From positions 4,063,105 to 4,127,104 of the forward strand of contig NZ_ABIZ01000001.1 in assembly GCF_000172155.1 (NCBI RefSeq): DNA of 64,000 nt, read 5' to 3'. This document shows positions 52,395-60,849 of this stretch, piece after piece. The position numbers and the translations under genes were made by a program. Numbering within the stretch: the first letter of the stretch is position 1; each line of letters begins with the position of its first letter. Source of the DNA: Verrucomicrobium spinosum DSM 4136 = JCM 18804 (GTDB taxonomy: Bacteria; Verrucomicrobiota; Verrucomicrobiia; Verrucomicrobiales; Verrucomicrobiaceae). Below the pieces are notes generated by a model. The model had not been told where the DNA came from. It worked only from the letters and a program-made list of their open reading frames with translations, and ran no database searches.

Positions 52395-52587
52395 GATGGC
52401 GCTTTCGACCGTAGCCAAAGTGGCGAAAACATTTTGGCTACGGTTGCGTCCTCCCAAAAAACATTCTCTCCCCACACACACCCAAATAGTGGGTGACAGC
52501 CGATCACTTCAAGTCCTGTAATCCTCCCGGGAACATCAGCCCATCGGTCGCACTCTCGCTCACAACGCGCTGCTCAAACATCCGCCC

Positions 52588-53136
52588 ATGTTTACCAAAA
52601 TCATCCTCGCTCTCGTTCTCATCGTCGGCATCTTTTTCGTTGCGGCTGCGTTTCAGCCCAAGGACTTCAGCATCACTCGTGCCACGACCATTGAGGCACC
52701 CTCCACCACTGTGTTTGACCAGGTAAACGACTTCCACAAATGGGAGGCTTGGTCGCCTTGGGCCAAACTGGATCCCCAGATGAAGCATACCTTCGAAGGA
52801 CCTGCTTCTGGCACCGGATCCAGCTACGCCTGGGTGGGCAACAATCAGGTGGGTGAAGGCCGTATGACCATCCTGGAAAGCCGCCCGGGAGAACTGGTAA
52901 AGATCAAACTGGAGTTCATCAAGCCCTTCGCCGCCACCAATACGGCAGAGTTCACATTTAAGTCCGAGGGAAGCAAGACCGCCGTGGACTGGACCATGCT
53001 CGGTGAGAAGAACCTCATGTCCAAAGCCTTTGGTCTGGTGATGAACATGGACAAAATGATCGGAGGCGACTTTGAAAAAGGCCTGGCCGACCTAAAGCGG
53101 GTGTCAGAAGCTGCCGCAAAAGCGCCGCAACCTTGA
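52588..53136 (+). CDS. SRPBCC family (polyketide cyclase-like) membrane-anchored protein
   Basis: This 182-residue protein has an N-terminal membrane anchor (about 3-22, TKIILALVLIVGIFFVAAAF), then a START/SRPBCC helix-grip fold: TIEAPSTTVFDQVNDFHKWEAWSPWAKLD (landmark VNDFHKWEAWSPWA), GSSYAWVGNNQVGEGRM and TAVDWTMLGEKN. Such domains bind hydrophobic ligands. It lies between the DUF1579 and DUF1428 genes on the same strand, a neighbourhood shared by small proteins of the AHSA1/DUF1579/YCII types that often cluster together. Confidence 0.9.
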   Translation: MFTKIILALVLIVGIFFVAAAFQPKDFSITRATTIEAPSTTVFDQVNDFHKWEAWSPWAKLDPQMKHTFEGPASGTGSSYAWVGNNQVGEGRMTILESRPGELVKIKLEFIKPFAATNTAEFTFKSEGSKTAVDWTMLGEKNLMSKAFGLVMNMDKMIGGDFEKGLADLKRVSEAAAKAPQP

Positions 53137-53355
53137 TTTTTCACTTCCTCATCCGTCACGCCTGGCCGCTTCGGTTGGGATTGGGGGTCTGGGCACCTCG
53201 GAGTACATCGACCCCAAAGAAACCAGGGGATGATGGATTCGCCCGAGCCTCCCGCCATCTTCTCTGACTTCTGGACCAGCACTCACCAGGCACTCAGCGA
53301 CTGATCAGAATCTTACCCACAGACAAGAAACAAAACTCAGACCACCCACCCAACC

Positions 53356-53718
53356 ATGAGCCAATACACAGACGGATTTCTGCTACCTCTCCCCAAGGAC
53401 AAAGTGGAAGAGTACCGCGCCATCTCCTCAAAAGCGGGGCAGATCTGGAAAGACTGCGGTGCCCTGGAATATCGGGAATGGATCGGCGACGACCTGCAGG
53501 TCGAAGGTCAGATGCCGTTCCCTAAAGCCGTGAGTGCCAGTGAAAACGAAACCGTGGTCTTCGCCTGGATCACCTATGAATCCCGTGAGCATCGGGACGC
53601 TGTGAATGTCAAGGTCATGGCAGATCCCCGCATGGCCGAGATGATGGCCCCGTCAACCTGTCCTTTTGACTACACCCGCATGTACTACGGCGGGTTCAGC
53701 AATCTGGTCACTGCATGA
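53356..53718 (+). CDS. DUF1428 family protein
   Basis: This 120-residue protein contains the family pattern YTDGFLLPLPKDKVEEYRAIS, WKDCGALEYREWIGDD, VFAWITYESREHRDAVN and CPFDYTRMYYGGF. DUF1428 belongs to the dimeric ferredoxin-like (ABM/YCII) fold, of unknown function. The leader upstream (CAGACCACCC at 53338-53347) nearly repeats that of the DUF1579 gene. It lies 46 bases ahead of the exported DUF1579 gene. Confidence 0.92.
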   Translation: MSQYTDGFLLPLPKDKVEEYRAISSKAGQIWKDCGALEYREWIGDDLQVEGQMPFPKAVSASENETVVFAWITYESREHRDAVNVKVMADPRMAEMMAPSTCPFDYTRMYYGGFSNLVTA

Positions 53719-53764
53719 TCCGGAAGCACACGCCTCCATAGCCTCCTCCAACTACCAACCTTCC

Positions 53765-54322
53765 ATGAAAAGCTTCACTCGCTCCACGCTGGCGGCCGTC
53801 CTTCTCGCCGCGCTTTCCCTTCACCTTCCGGCTCAAGAGACACCTCAGATGCCCAAGCCCACCAGGGAGCACGAATGGCTTCAAAGGTTTGTCGGCAACT
53901 GGACTACAGAAACCTCCATCCACATGGAACCTGGCAAACCGCCGTTGAAGGCACAGGGTACGGAAACGGTGAAGTCGCTCGGAGGCTTTTGGATCGTCAG
54001 CGAGGGTAAGAGCGAAATGATGGGGCAACCCTTCCTTTTCAATCTCACGCTGGGTTACGATGCCGATGCCAAGAAATATTCTGGAACTTGGGTGGACTCC
54101 ATGAATGGCTACCTCTGGAGGTACAGCGGCTCCGTTGACGCCTCTGGCAACAAGCTCACCCTTGAATCGGAAGGCCCCTGCCCCATGGAGCCGGGCAAAC
54201 TGTTCAAGTTCCAGGAAGTTACCGAATTCAAAAGCGACAGCGAACGCACCTTCACGTCCAGCATGCAGGGAGCGGACGGCAAGTGGACCACCCTGGTCAC
54301 GGGAGTGTCCAAGAAGAAATAG
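53765..54322 (+). CDS. DUF1579 family protein, exported form
   Basis: This 185-residue protein starts with a Sec signal peptide (MKSFTRSTLAAVLLAALS, cleavage after LPAQ) and then matches the protein at 51864: HEWLQRFVGNWTTET, GTETVKSLGGFWIVSE, YSGTWVDSMNGYLWRYSG, FQEVTEFKSDSERTFTSSM. The two are paralogues, one kept inside and one exported. I use the ATG at 53765; the longer frame to 53666 overlaps the DUF1428 gene. A strong bidirectional terminator follows. Confidence 0.9.
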   Translation: MKSFTRSTLAAVLLAALSLHLPAQETPQMPKPTREHEWLQRFVGNWTTETSIHMEPGKPPLKAQGTETVKSLGGFWIVSEGKSEMMGQPFLFNLTLGYDADAKKYSGTWVDSMNGYLWRYSGSVDASGNKLTLESEGPCPMEPGKLFKFQEVTEFKSDSERTFTSSMQGADGKWTTLVTGVSKKK

Positions 54323-54348
54323 GAACGCGCGTTCCAGCCTCAAAATGC

Positions 54349-54381
54349 AAAAAGCCGGCAGACGCTCTCTGCCGGCTTTTT
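54349..54381. terminator. Bidirectional terminator between DUF1579 and LprI-like genes
   Basis: AAAAAGCCGGCAG (54349-54361) pairs with CTGCCGGCTTTTT (54369-54381), seven-base loop. T-runs follow on both strands, so it ends the plus-strand gene at 54322 and the minus-strand gene at 54406. Confidence 0.95.
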
Positions 54382-54405
54382 CATTTCATCGAGCGATGGT
54401 TCGAA

Positions 54406-55173
54406 TCAGTCCGGCACGGCTTGGGACTTGCCGGACTGACCGGCCTTCAAGACGAGCGACTGCGTCTCCGGATCCAGTGAAGCCACTTTGAAATAACGCC
54501 CGTCCAGATAGGCTCTCCGGCCGTGGTAGTGCTCAGCGTTGGCCGAAATGACTTCCAGATAGAGGTCTTTGTAGATGAAGGCCAGATTGGACTCGTCCTT
54601 CTTTTCCGGGTCCCGCCCCTTGTCACTGAACCAGCCCAGAGGTGCATTCCACGAGGCCGTGCCCGCGATCACCCCCAAGTCAAATCCTGGGCCTCTTACG
54701 GTGTTGAGATCAAAAAAGAGCTGGCCGTTCTTCTCCACGACTTCAAGCGTACCGCCCTGTCCGTCAATCCAGACTCCGGTCACCGGCTCCCTTTCATTCT
54801 TGATGACTCTTTGCAACCACGCTGCGCGATCTGAGCTGAGGAAAGCCGCTTTCTCATACCAAGCGGAGGACCTTGTCTTGCCGCCAGCCTTCTCCTGGGC
54901 CGCATCTGCCTGGATATCCCGATAGACCACCCACTGCCGCTGCACTGTCGAGACATGTTTCATCCGCTCCTCGCCGAGCTGGGCCTTTGCCGTCACCCAG
55001 GCCGCATTCAGGTCTTGATCGGCCTTGTCAAATCGCCCCTTGGCCGCAACAACATCTGGAGAAGCTGCCGTGAGACCAGCTGGAAACGGGAGACTGAAAG
55101 ACGCGAACAAGAAGGTGGCGAACCATCGCGCTCCGTATAGCCGATGAAACTTTGTCTGAAATTTTGGGGACAT
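54406..55173 (-). CDS. Exported protein with LprI-like (DUF1311-type) domain
   Basis: This 255-residue protein has a signal peptide (about 1-35, LPFPAGLTAA). Residues about 40-120 resemble the helical lysozyme-inhibitor LprI/DUF1311 domain: DKADQDLNAAWVTAKAQL and QRQWVVYRDIQADAAQE (landmarks LNAAWV, QRQWVVYRD). The second half is beta-rich and not recognised (GVWIDGQGG, ELFFDLNTV-like). The usual DUF1311 cysteines are missing, so the assignment is tentative. I start at the ATG at 55173 (MSPKFQ); an earlier start at 55224 is possible. Confidence 0.68.
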   Translation of the reverse strand: MSPKFQTKFHRLYGARWFATFLFASFSLPFPAGLTAASPDVVAAKGRFDKADQDLNAAWVTAKAQLGEERMKHVSTVQRQWVVYRDIQADAAQEKAGGKTRSSAWYEKAAFLSSDRAAWLQRVIKNEREPVTGVWIDGQGGTLEVVEKNGQLFFDLNTVRGPGFDLGVIAGTASWNAPLGWFSDKGRDPEKKDESNLAFIYKDLYLEVISANAEHYHGRRAYLDGRYFKVASLDPETQSLVLKAGQSGKSQAVPD

Positions 55174-55340
55174 GAGAAAACCCTGCGTTCGCCTGGCGGA
55201 TCTTGCAATGGGATTGTTCGCCACGAGCTCAGCGGCATCAGCCAGCGTGGCTTCTTGTCTTCATGCTGAAAAATGTCAGCATGGACGTCGAAAGCTGGCT
55301 GCCACAATCGACCAAGGGGTGAATTCAAACCACATACACC

Positions 55341-55706
55341 ATGCAATACACCTGCCTGATCTACCTCGATGAAAAGAAGTTCTACGCCCTGTCCAAGGAT
55401 GAACAGAATCAAATCCACAAAGAATGTGGCCAATGGCACGAAGAACTGGTCAAGGCCGGCAAGAGCCCTCGTGGCTCCGCTTTACAGCCCGGCTCGACCG
55501 CCCGCACCTTTCGCATGCAGGATGGGAAAGTCATCATGACGGATGGCCCCTTTGCCGAGACGAAAGAAGTGCTCGGTGGATTTGATACACTGGAGTGCGA
55601 AAGCCTTGATGAGGTGCTGGAGATTGCCGCAAAATTTCCAGGCCTCAAGGCGGGAGGTGCGATGGAGGTGCGCCCCCACATCGACGGCAGTTGCGAGGCG
55701 GTGTGA
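55341..55706 (+). CDS. YCII-related (DGPF motif) protein
   Basis: This 121-residue protein carries MQYTCLIYLDEKKF and the diagnostic VIMTDGPFAETKEVLGGF, then AAKFPG and MEVRPH. This is the YciI-like ferredoxin-fold family often encoded beside ECF sigma factors of the ECF41/SigJ kind; no such factor is adjacent here. The function is unknown. The leader AACCACATACACC before the ATG is C-rich like those at 51864 and 53356 and has no Shine-Dalgarno. Confidence 0.93.
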   Translation: MQYTCLIYLDEKKFYALSKDEQNQIHKECGQWHEELVKAGKSPRGSALQPGSTARTFRMQDGKVIMTDGPFAETKEVLGGFDTLECESLDEVLEIAAKFPGLKAGGAMEVRPHIDGSCEAV

Positions 55707-55795
55707 ATGATGCCCTGGATGCCATGAACTGCCACCCCGGGCATAGGCCATGCTCGGGGTCAATCTTCACTCCTCACCGCACCACGCTGGTCTGC

Positions 55796-56677
55796 TCAGG
55801 CGGGGCTGAGCTCGTTCTCCTCCACCTGGGCGGACCTCGAGCCCGGAGGCGGTGGCAGCGGTTGGTCCTCTGGAAGATCGTTCACCACCTCTTCCGCAAG
55901 GCCGAACTCCTCCACGAGTATTTGATTCCTGTGGTGGGCATCCCGGATTGCCTGCTCGGACACGCTGCCGTCCGCGTGCAGCGTAACCTTGTTGCCGAAG
56001 GCCAGACCGATGACCTCCTCCCCCCGATTCTTGCGGATGTAAACGCTGTAGTTGAAGGGGCTCCAGCGCCGAGTGCCATCGTACCGTTCTCGAAACTCCC
56101 CCTCTGTCGCCCCCCAGGATTCCAATCGGCACACCAGACCCTGAGGTTGATGCACAGGCCGCCAATGAATGTGCCAGCGCCCGTCGTCCCACACTGACCG
56201 GCAACCCCACGCAGGATGCTCCACTTGGGCAGCGCCTTCTGCCCTCAGTGGTAAAGGTTGCACGTGCAGCAGGGCGGAATCCAGCAGAAAACGGGTACCC
56301 TCCACGATCACGATCACTGTGCCATGATTGGGGGGCAACTCAGGTGCAGCCATCATGGTCGCCACCCCGCGGATGGCATCGAAACCCAATGCTTGCAGAA
56401 GCGATTGCAGTGCCCCAGCGCTGGACCAGCAGGTGCCGCCAGTCCCATAGCGTAGCCAGGCCTCCCAGAATTTTTTGGCCTCGCTCCCGGGCAGAGCGGA
56501 GAGATCACCGGCCCGGACATGCCGCAGCTTCAGGACATTGTCGAACGGTACCTTTTTGCACCAAGCGCCGTACACCGTCGTCAGCGCCTCCAAAGTGGGC
56601 GCTGCGGGCGTGGTCACATCGAACCGATTTAGAATGGTCTCAAGGGTGTTTTGATCCAGTGGGTCGCCTTTTATCAT
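55796..56677 (-). CDS. Arylamine N-acetyltransferase
   Basis: This 293-residue protein has the NAT catalytic triad in order: C83 (YGTGGTCWSSAGAL), H118 (PPNHGTVIV) and D133 (FLLDSAL). VPFDNVLKLR near residue 45 is the conserved N-terminal helix. It transfers acetyl from acetyl-CoA to arylamines or hydrazines; the natural substrate is unknown. The C-terminus has an acidic, proline-rich tail. The upstream gap to tRNA-Gly shows no gene. Confidence 0.9.
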   Translation of the reverse strand: MIKGDPLDQNTLETILNRFDVTTPAAPTLEALTTVYGAWCKKVPFDNVLKLRHVRAGDLSALPGSEAKKFWEAWLRYGTGGTCWSSAGALQSLLQALGFDAIRGVATMMAAPELPPNHGTVIVIVEGTRFLLDSALLHVQPLPLRAEGAAQVEHPAWGCRSVWDDGRWHIHWRPVHQPQGLVCRLESWGATEGEFRERYDGTRRWSPFNYSVYIRKNRGEEVIGLAFGNKVTLHADGSVSEQAIRDAHHRNQILVEEFGLAEEVVNDLPEDQPLPPPPGSRSAQVEENELSPA

Positions 56678-56830
56678 GGGCAGAAGTGGACAAACCCGTG
56701 CGACGAATGTTGGAACTATTTTTGCCCCGTCGGCGTTGCAGGGCTGCTTATTCGCAAGAGCCTACATGCTGTAGTTGGGCCTTCAAGAGCACCTCAGAAA
56801 AACCATGAGCAGCAGTCAATGATCTGCGCA

Positions 56831-56905
56831 TGGAGCGGGTGACGCGATTCGAACGCGCGACATCTTCCTTGGCAAGGAAGTGCTCTACCACTGAGCTACA
56901 CCCGC
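56831..56905 (-). tRNA. tRNA-Gly (anticodon GCC)
   Basis: Read on the minus strand: acceptor GCGGGTG pairs with CACCCGC, D stem GCTC/GAGC, anticodon arm CTTCC-TTGCCAA-GGAAG with anticodon GCC, variable ATGTC, T arm GCGCG-TTCGAAT-CGCGT, discriminator T and encoded CCA. All stems pair (one G-T). A tRNA gene is a common integration site, but no integrase is near. Confidence 0.98.
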
Positions 56906-57110
56906 AATTGCGTTGCGGACTGTTAGTGTGGCGAGAACCAGAATCGTTTCAAGCTGAAAGTGCTAAAAATGTTTTGGTTTTGTAGATCATTGTCGCGGAG
57001 GGCGAAGGAGTGCGTTTGATTGATGGATCACCGTGACTCTCCTGCTTGCAAGTCCCCCTCAGGCAGGGCAGGTTGACTGTCCCCCCTCTTCATACAGAGG
57101 TCCCCTTTTC

Positions 57111-57905
57111 ATGAACAAGCTCGACGAGATCATTGCCACCAAGCACAAGGAAGTGGAACGCCTGCTGCCCCGGGCCGAAAAGCTGCGCCACGCCGCCGCG
57201 GGTCGCGATGATTTCCGGTCCCTTTACGACGCGCTTCGAGCCGACCCTACCCGCCTGGGATTGATCGCCGAGGTCAAGAAGGCCAGCCCCTCTGCGGGAG
57301 TCATTCAGCCCAACTTCGACTACCTGACGATTGCCCGCACCTATGAAAAGGGTGGTGCCAACGCCCTCTCCGTCCTGACTGACGAAAAGTACTTCCAAGG
57401 CCGCCTGGAGTACATGACCACCATCCGTCAGGAAGTAAGCATTCCGGTCCTGCGGAAGGATTTCATCATTCACGAGGTGCAGATTCACGAGGCCGTCGTT
57501 GCGGGGGCTGACGCCATCCTCCTCATCGTCGCAGCCCTGGATCAGCCCACGCTGGAGCACCTTCTGGAGGTTGCCCACGGCTGCCAGCTGGACGTTTTGA
57601 TGGAAGTGCATGATCTCCCGGAATTGGAACGGGCTCTGGCAACCGATGTGCGGATCCTCGGGATCAACAACCGGAACTTGAAGAGCTTTACGGTGGACCT
57701 CGCCACGACAGAAGCGCTTGCTGAAGAAGTGCCGGACGACGTCATTCTGGTGAGCGAGAGCGGGATCAAGACCGTGGACGATGCGGCCCGTCTGGCCATC
57801 GCTGGTGCCAATGCCCTCCTGGTAGGTGAGACGCTCATGAGGGCGGCGAACCCGCTGGATATGGTGCGCTCCCTACGCGTGGAGATGGCCTTGGACGAAG
57901 AGTAG
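57111..57905 (+). CDS. trpC: Indole-3-glycerol-phosphate synthase
   Basis: This 264-residue TIM barrel converts CdRP to indoleglycerol phosphate in tryptophan synthesis. Landmarks are LIAEVKKASPSAG (catalytic Glu and Lys), SVLTDEKYFQG, PVLRKDFIIHE, ILGINNRNLKSF and VSESGI (phosphate site). The ATG at 57111 (MNKLDEIIATKH) is the family start; an upstream extension to 57033 is not plausible. No other trp gene is adjacent; the next gene, 11 bases on, is a pseudopilin-like protein. Confidence 0.97.
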   Translation: MNKLDEIIATKHKEVERLLPRAEKLRHAAAGRDDFRSLYDALRADPTRLGLIAEVKKASPSAGVIQPNFDYLTIARTYEKGGANALSVLTDEKYFQGRLEYMTTIRQEVSIPVLRKDFIIHEVQIHEAVVAGADAILLIVAALDQPTLEHLLEVAHGCQLDVLMEVHDLPELERALATDVRILGINNRNLKSFTVDLATTEALAEEVPDDVILVSESGIKTVDDAARLAIAGANALLVGETLMRAANPLDMVRSLRVEMALDEE

Positions 57906-57916
57906 TCACAGGAAGA

Positions 57917-58516
57917 ATGTCCCGCACTCCCAGACGCAGCATCCCCAGTCGCCGTCCTCAAGGCACCCGGCGGGCCTCGCTGGGCACCATGAAGTGGCTG
58001 CTGCTCATCACCATCGTCGTCGTTTTGGCAAAGGTGGTGGTTCCCCCCGTCTCCCGAACGATGCTGGCGAAGCAGTTGGAGGCCCCGATCGACCGGTCCT
58101 CCATGAAAGCCCTGGACCTGGCAGTCAATGCCTATCGGCTGGAGCAGTTCCAGTTGCCGGTGGAACCCACCTGGAAGGACGAGACCGAGGCTCACCCTAC
58201 GCAGGGAATGTGGCTGGGGGCACTGACAGGGCAGACCGGTGACCTGAACCCCCGTGGCACCGCGTATCTGACCCTTCCATCAGCGCCGACGCAGCGCGGA
58301 GGACTCTACACTGACTCCCAAGGGCAGGTCAGGCTCACCGATCAGTACGGACGCCCGTTTCAGGTGCTGTTTGATCTGGACGGCGACGGCAAGATCCCGA
58401 ATCCGGACCCCTCTGCTCCGGCTGACAAGAAGCTTCTGCCTGCCTCGATTCTTATCTACAGCTTGGGGGCGGATGGGAATGCCAAGACCTGGAAGGACAA
58501 CCTGGCCAATTGGTAA
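57917..58516 (+). CDS. Pseudopilin-like (GspG C-terminal type) protein 1
   Basis: This 199-residue protein has an arginine-rich cytoplasmic start (1-23), a membrane segment (about 25-44, MKWLLLITIVVVLAKVVV) and a globular part like the type II secretion pseudopilin GspG: LDLAVNAYRLEQFQLP, QYGRPFQVLFDLDGDGKIPNPDP and ILIYSLGADG. The FTLIE-type prepilin cleavage motif is missing, so it is anchored rather than processed. It starts 11 bases after trpC and is followed by a second such protein. Role unknown. Confidence 0.68.
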   Translation: MSRTPRRSIPSRRPQGTRRASLGTMKWLLLITIVVVLAKVVVPPVSRTMLAKQLEAPIDRSSMKALDLAVNAYRLEQFQLPVEPTWKDETEAHPTQGMWLGALTGQTGDLNPRGTAYLTLPSAPTQRGGLYTDSQGQVRLTDQYGRPFQVLFDLDGDGKIPNPDPSAPADKKLLPASILIYSLGADGNAKTWKDNLANW

Positions 58517-58573
58517 GCGTGCGTGCTCTGGAACGCATTGACGGCAGGCGCATTTCGTGGTGCAATTTTCGAA

Positions 58574-59173
58574 ATGGATCTATCCGATACCTTTAGGGAC
58601 GAGGCACTGAAGCCTGATCGCCCGCCCAAGAGCAGCCGATTGCGCATTGTGCGGCCGCTCTTGTGGGTGGCTGCTGGCAGCGTTCTGATCATCCTCGTCC
58701 TCGCCATTGTGGCCGCCACCTTCCTCGCCAGCGGCTCTGCCATCCGAGAACAGGCTGCGATGAAATCCCTCGCCACGGGGATGGAGAACTATTTCAAGGA
58801 GTACGGACATTTCCCCATCTCTGATCCCGGTGCCTTCACGGAAACGGTCTCGGTCCCTGCCGAGGGAGAAATGGTCGTCGCAATCCTGGGTGCCGAAAGC
58901 CCGCTCAACCCACGCAAGATCCCCTTTTACAATCCACCCAATGCCAGAACTGGCAAGGCAGGCCTCGACCAGAGCAATGCAGCGACGATAAGGACCGTGG
59001 ACTCCAATGGCACTACTTTCTTTCTGGTCATGGACCTTGATGGGGATGGGACGACTCCCAATCCAGATCCCCGCGACGGTCAGTTGAAACAGATTCGTGC
59101 ACGCGTTCTGGTTTACTCCGCGGGGCCCGACCAAGACCCTGCCACCTGGGCAGACAATTTGGTGAGCTGGTGA
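58574..59173 (+). CDS. Pseudopilin-like protein 2
   Basis: This 199-residue protein has a membrane segment (about 27-52, PLLWVAAGSVLIILVLAIV) followed by AAMKSLATGMENYFKEYGHFP, DLDGDGTTPNPDP and VLVYSAGPDQD. It ends in WADNLVSW, matching WKDNLANW at the end of the preceding protein, so the two are paralogues. The start at 58574 (MDLSDTF) is preferred to 58523. A calcium-binding DxDGDG loop is shared with GspG. No FTLIE motif; no other secretion genes nearby. Confidence 0.68.
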   Translation: MDLSDTFRDEALKPDRPPKSSRLRIVRPLLWVAAGSVLIILVLAIVAATFLASGSAIREQAAMKSLATGMENYFKEYGHFPISDPGAFTETVSVPAEGEMVVAILGAESPLNPRKIPFYNPPNARTGKAGLDQSNAATIRTVDSNGTTFFLVMDLDGDGTTPNPDPRDGQLKQIRARVLVYSAGPDQDPATWADNLVSW

Positions 59174-59423
59174 GTCCCGGCCCATAGCCTACGATGGGTT
59201 GCTGTGATCAATGCTCCTCCGTCAGCAATCCAGACTCAGCCAGGAACACTGACCAATGGCGTCACAAGACGGTGCCCCTGCCACTTGGAAAGACCATCTT
59301 GGCCAGAGCTGGCAATGATCGCGCCTGTCCAGGTGACGTCGCCGTTTCGTGCTGCCATTTGAAGTGTCGGCCGCAGGGGTTAACTTGTGGTTTGCCACCG
59401 ACTACCCGCCCAGCAAATAGCCA

Positions 59424-60668
59424 ATGTCCGCCCGACGTGTTCTGATCTTCCTCCTGGCCGCCACGGCGCTCGTTGCGCTGGGAATCTATGCCTGGGGATT
59501 GCTGCCCAAACCTGAGAACAAACGCATCGTGATTGTGGTGGGGCTTGACGGATTTCGATCCGACTACCTGCAGAAATTCCAACCGCCCCTGCTCAACAAG
59601 CTGGCTGGCGAGGGCGTGACCACACCCCGGATGATACCCAGCTTTCCCTCCCTTACTTTCCCCAATCTCTACACCTTGGTCACGGGGCTCCGTCCTGCCC
59701 GGCACGGCATCGTGGGCAATAGCATGTATGACCCGGAGTTCGACGCCAAATTCTCCTTGGGCAGCCCGGCGGTCAAGGAGGGACGGTGGTGGGGAGGCGA
59801 GCCCGTCTGGATCACCGCGGAGCGGCAGGGCGTCCGTTCCGCCTGTATGTTCTGGCCTGGCTCTGAAGCTGAAATCCTGGGCCGCCGTCCTCACGACTGG
59901 CGCGACTATGACGGCAGCGTCACCGCAGAAAAGCGAGTCGCGACCGTGCTGGACTGGCTGGGACGTCCAGATGCCGAGCGTCCCCGCCTGGTGACCCTTT
60001 ATTTCCACGAAGCCGACTCAGCAGGCCACAAATACGGCCCGAATGCACCGGAGACGGCGGAAGCTGTGAAGATGGTGGACCAGGCTTTGGGGAAATTGCT
60101 GACAGGCATCCACCAATTGGGCCTTGAGGATAAGGTGCATCTCATCTGCGTGGCCGATCACGGAATGACGGAAGTCAGTCCGGACCGCGTCATCAACCTT
60201 GCGGCTCTCATCGATATCAAGACGGTCGAAGTGGACTCCACCGGCGCAGTGTCGGGTCTGCGTCCCAGGGAAGGGACTCCGGAGGAGCTCGTCGCAAAGT
60301 TGAACCACCCGGAGGCCCGATTCAAAGCCTACCTGGCCAGTGATATGCCTGCGCGCTGGCACTTCACGGGCCATCGAAGAATTCCGCCCGTGGTCCTGGT
60401 GGCGGATGAGGGCTGGAGCATCGTTCGGAAACCAGTCCGAACCGAGGAAGAAAGGCGCACCTTCCTAAAAGCGACGCATGGCTTTCCACCAGAGTTGCCC
60501 TCTATGGGAGCCACCTTTATCGCTTGGGGGCCATCCTATCGCCGCGGCGTCTCTGTACCGGAATTTGCCAATACGGAGGTGTACTCTCTGATCTGCGCCA
60601 CACTCGGCATTGTTCCCGCAGCAAACGACGGGGTCGGGGTGCTTTCAACAGGGGTGCTGGCCCCATGA
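59424..60668 (+). CDS. NPP-type nucleotide pyrophosphatase/phosphodiesterase
   Basis: This 414-residue protein has an N-terminal membrane anchor or signal (about 5-25). Active-site features match the ectonucleotide pyrophosphatase/phosphodiesterase (NPP) family: VGLDGFRSDY (metal Asp 42), nucleophile T78 in PSLTFPNLYTLVTGLRP, HGIVGNSMYDP, YFHEADSAGHKYGP and VADHGMTEV. It would hydrolyse phosphodiester or pyrophosphate bonds outside the cytoplasm using two zinc ions. It follows the pseudopilin-like pair across a 250-bp gap without genes. Confidence 0.92.
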   Translation: MSARRVLIFLLAATALVALGIYAWGLLPKPENKRIVIVVGLDGFRSDYLQKFQPPLLNKLAGEGVTTPRMIPSFPSLTFPNLYTLVTGLRPARHGIVGNSMYDPEFDAKFSLGSPAVKEGRWWGGEPVWITAERQGVRSACMFWPGSEAEILGRRPHDWRDYDGSVTAEKRVATVLDWLGRPDAERPRLVTLYFHEADSAGHKYGPNAPETAEAVKMVDQALGKLLTGIHQLGLEDKVHLICVADHGMTEVSPDRVINLAALIDIKTVEVDSTGAVSGLRPREGTPEELVAKLNHPEARFKAYLASDMPARWHFTGHRRIPPVVLVADEGWSIVRKPVRTEEERRTFLKATHGFPPELPSMGATFIAWGPSYRRGVSVPEFANTEVYSLICATLGIVPAANDGVGVLSTGVLAP

Positions 60669-60849
60669 TGGATGGCCCATCGGGCTCGATCCCTGTTTAT
60701 TCTAGAGAAAAACTCCCTCAAGCCATTTCCCTCAAGGTTCGATAAAAAAGCGACTTGCCATTAGGGGGCTGGCGCGGGTATGCATGGTGCAGCACCGAGG
60801 TCAGATGGTTGACCCTTTGTGCTGATCCATTCCCCCACCTCTTCTTCTC

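Noticed and set aside
56831-56905. tRNA-Gly as the attachment site of an integrated element
   Set aside because: No integrase and no repeated copy of the tRNA 3' end were found in the surrounding sequence.
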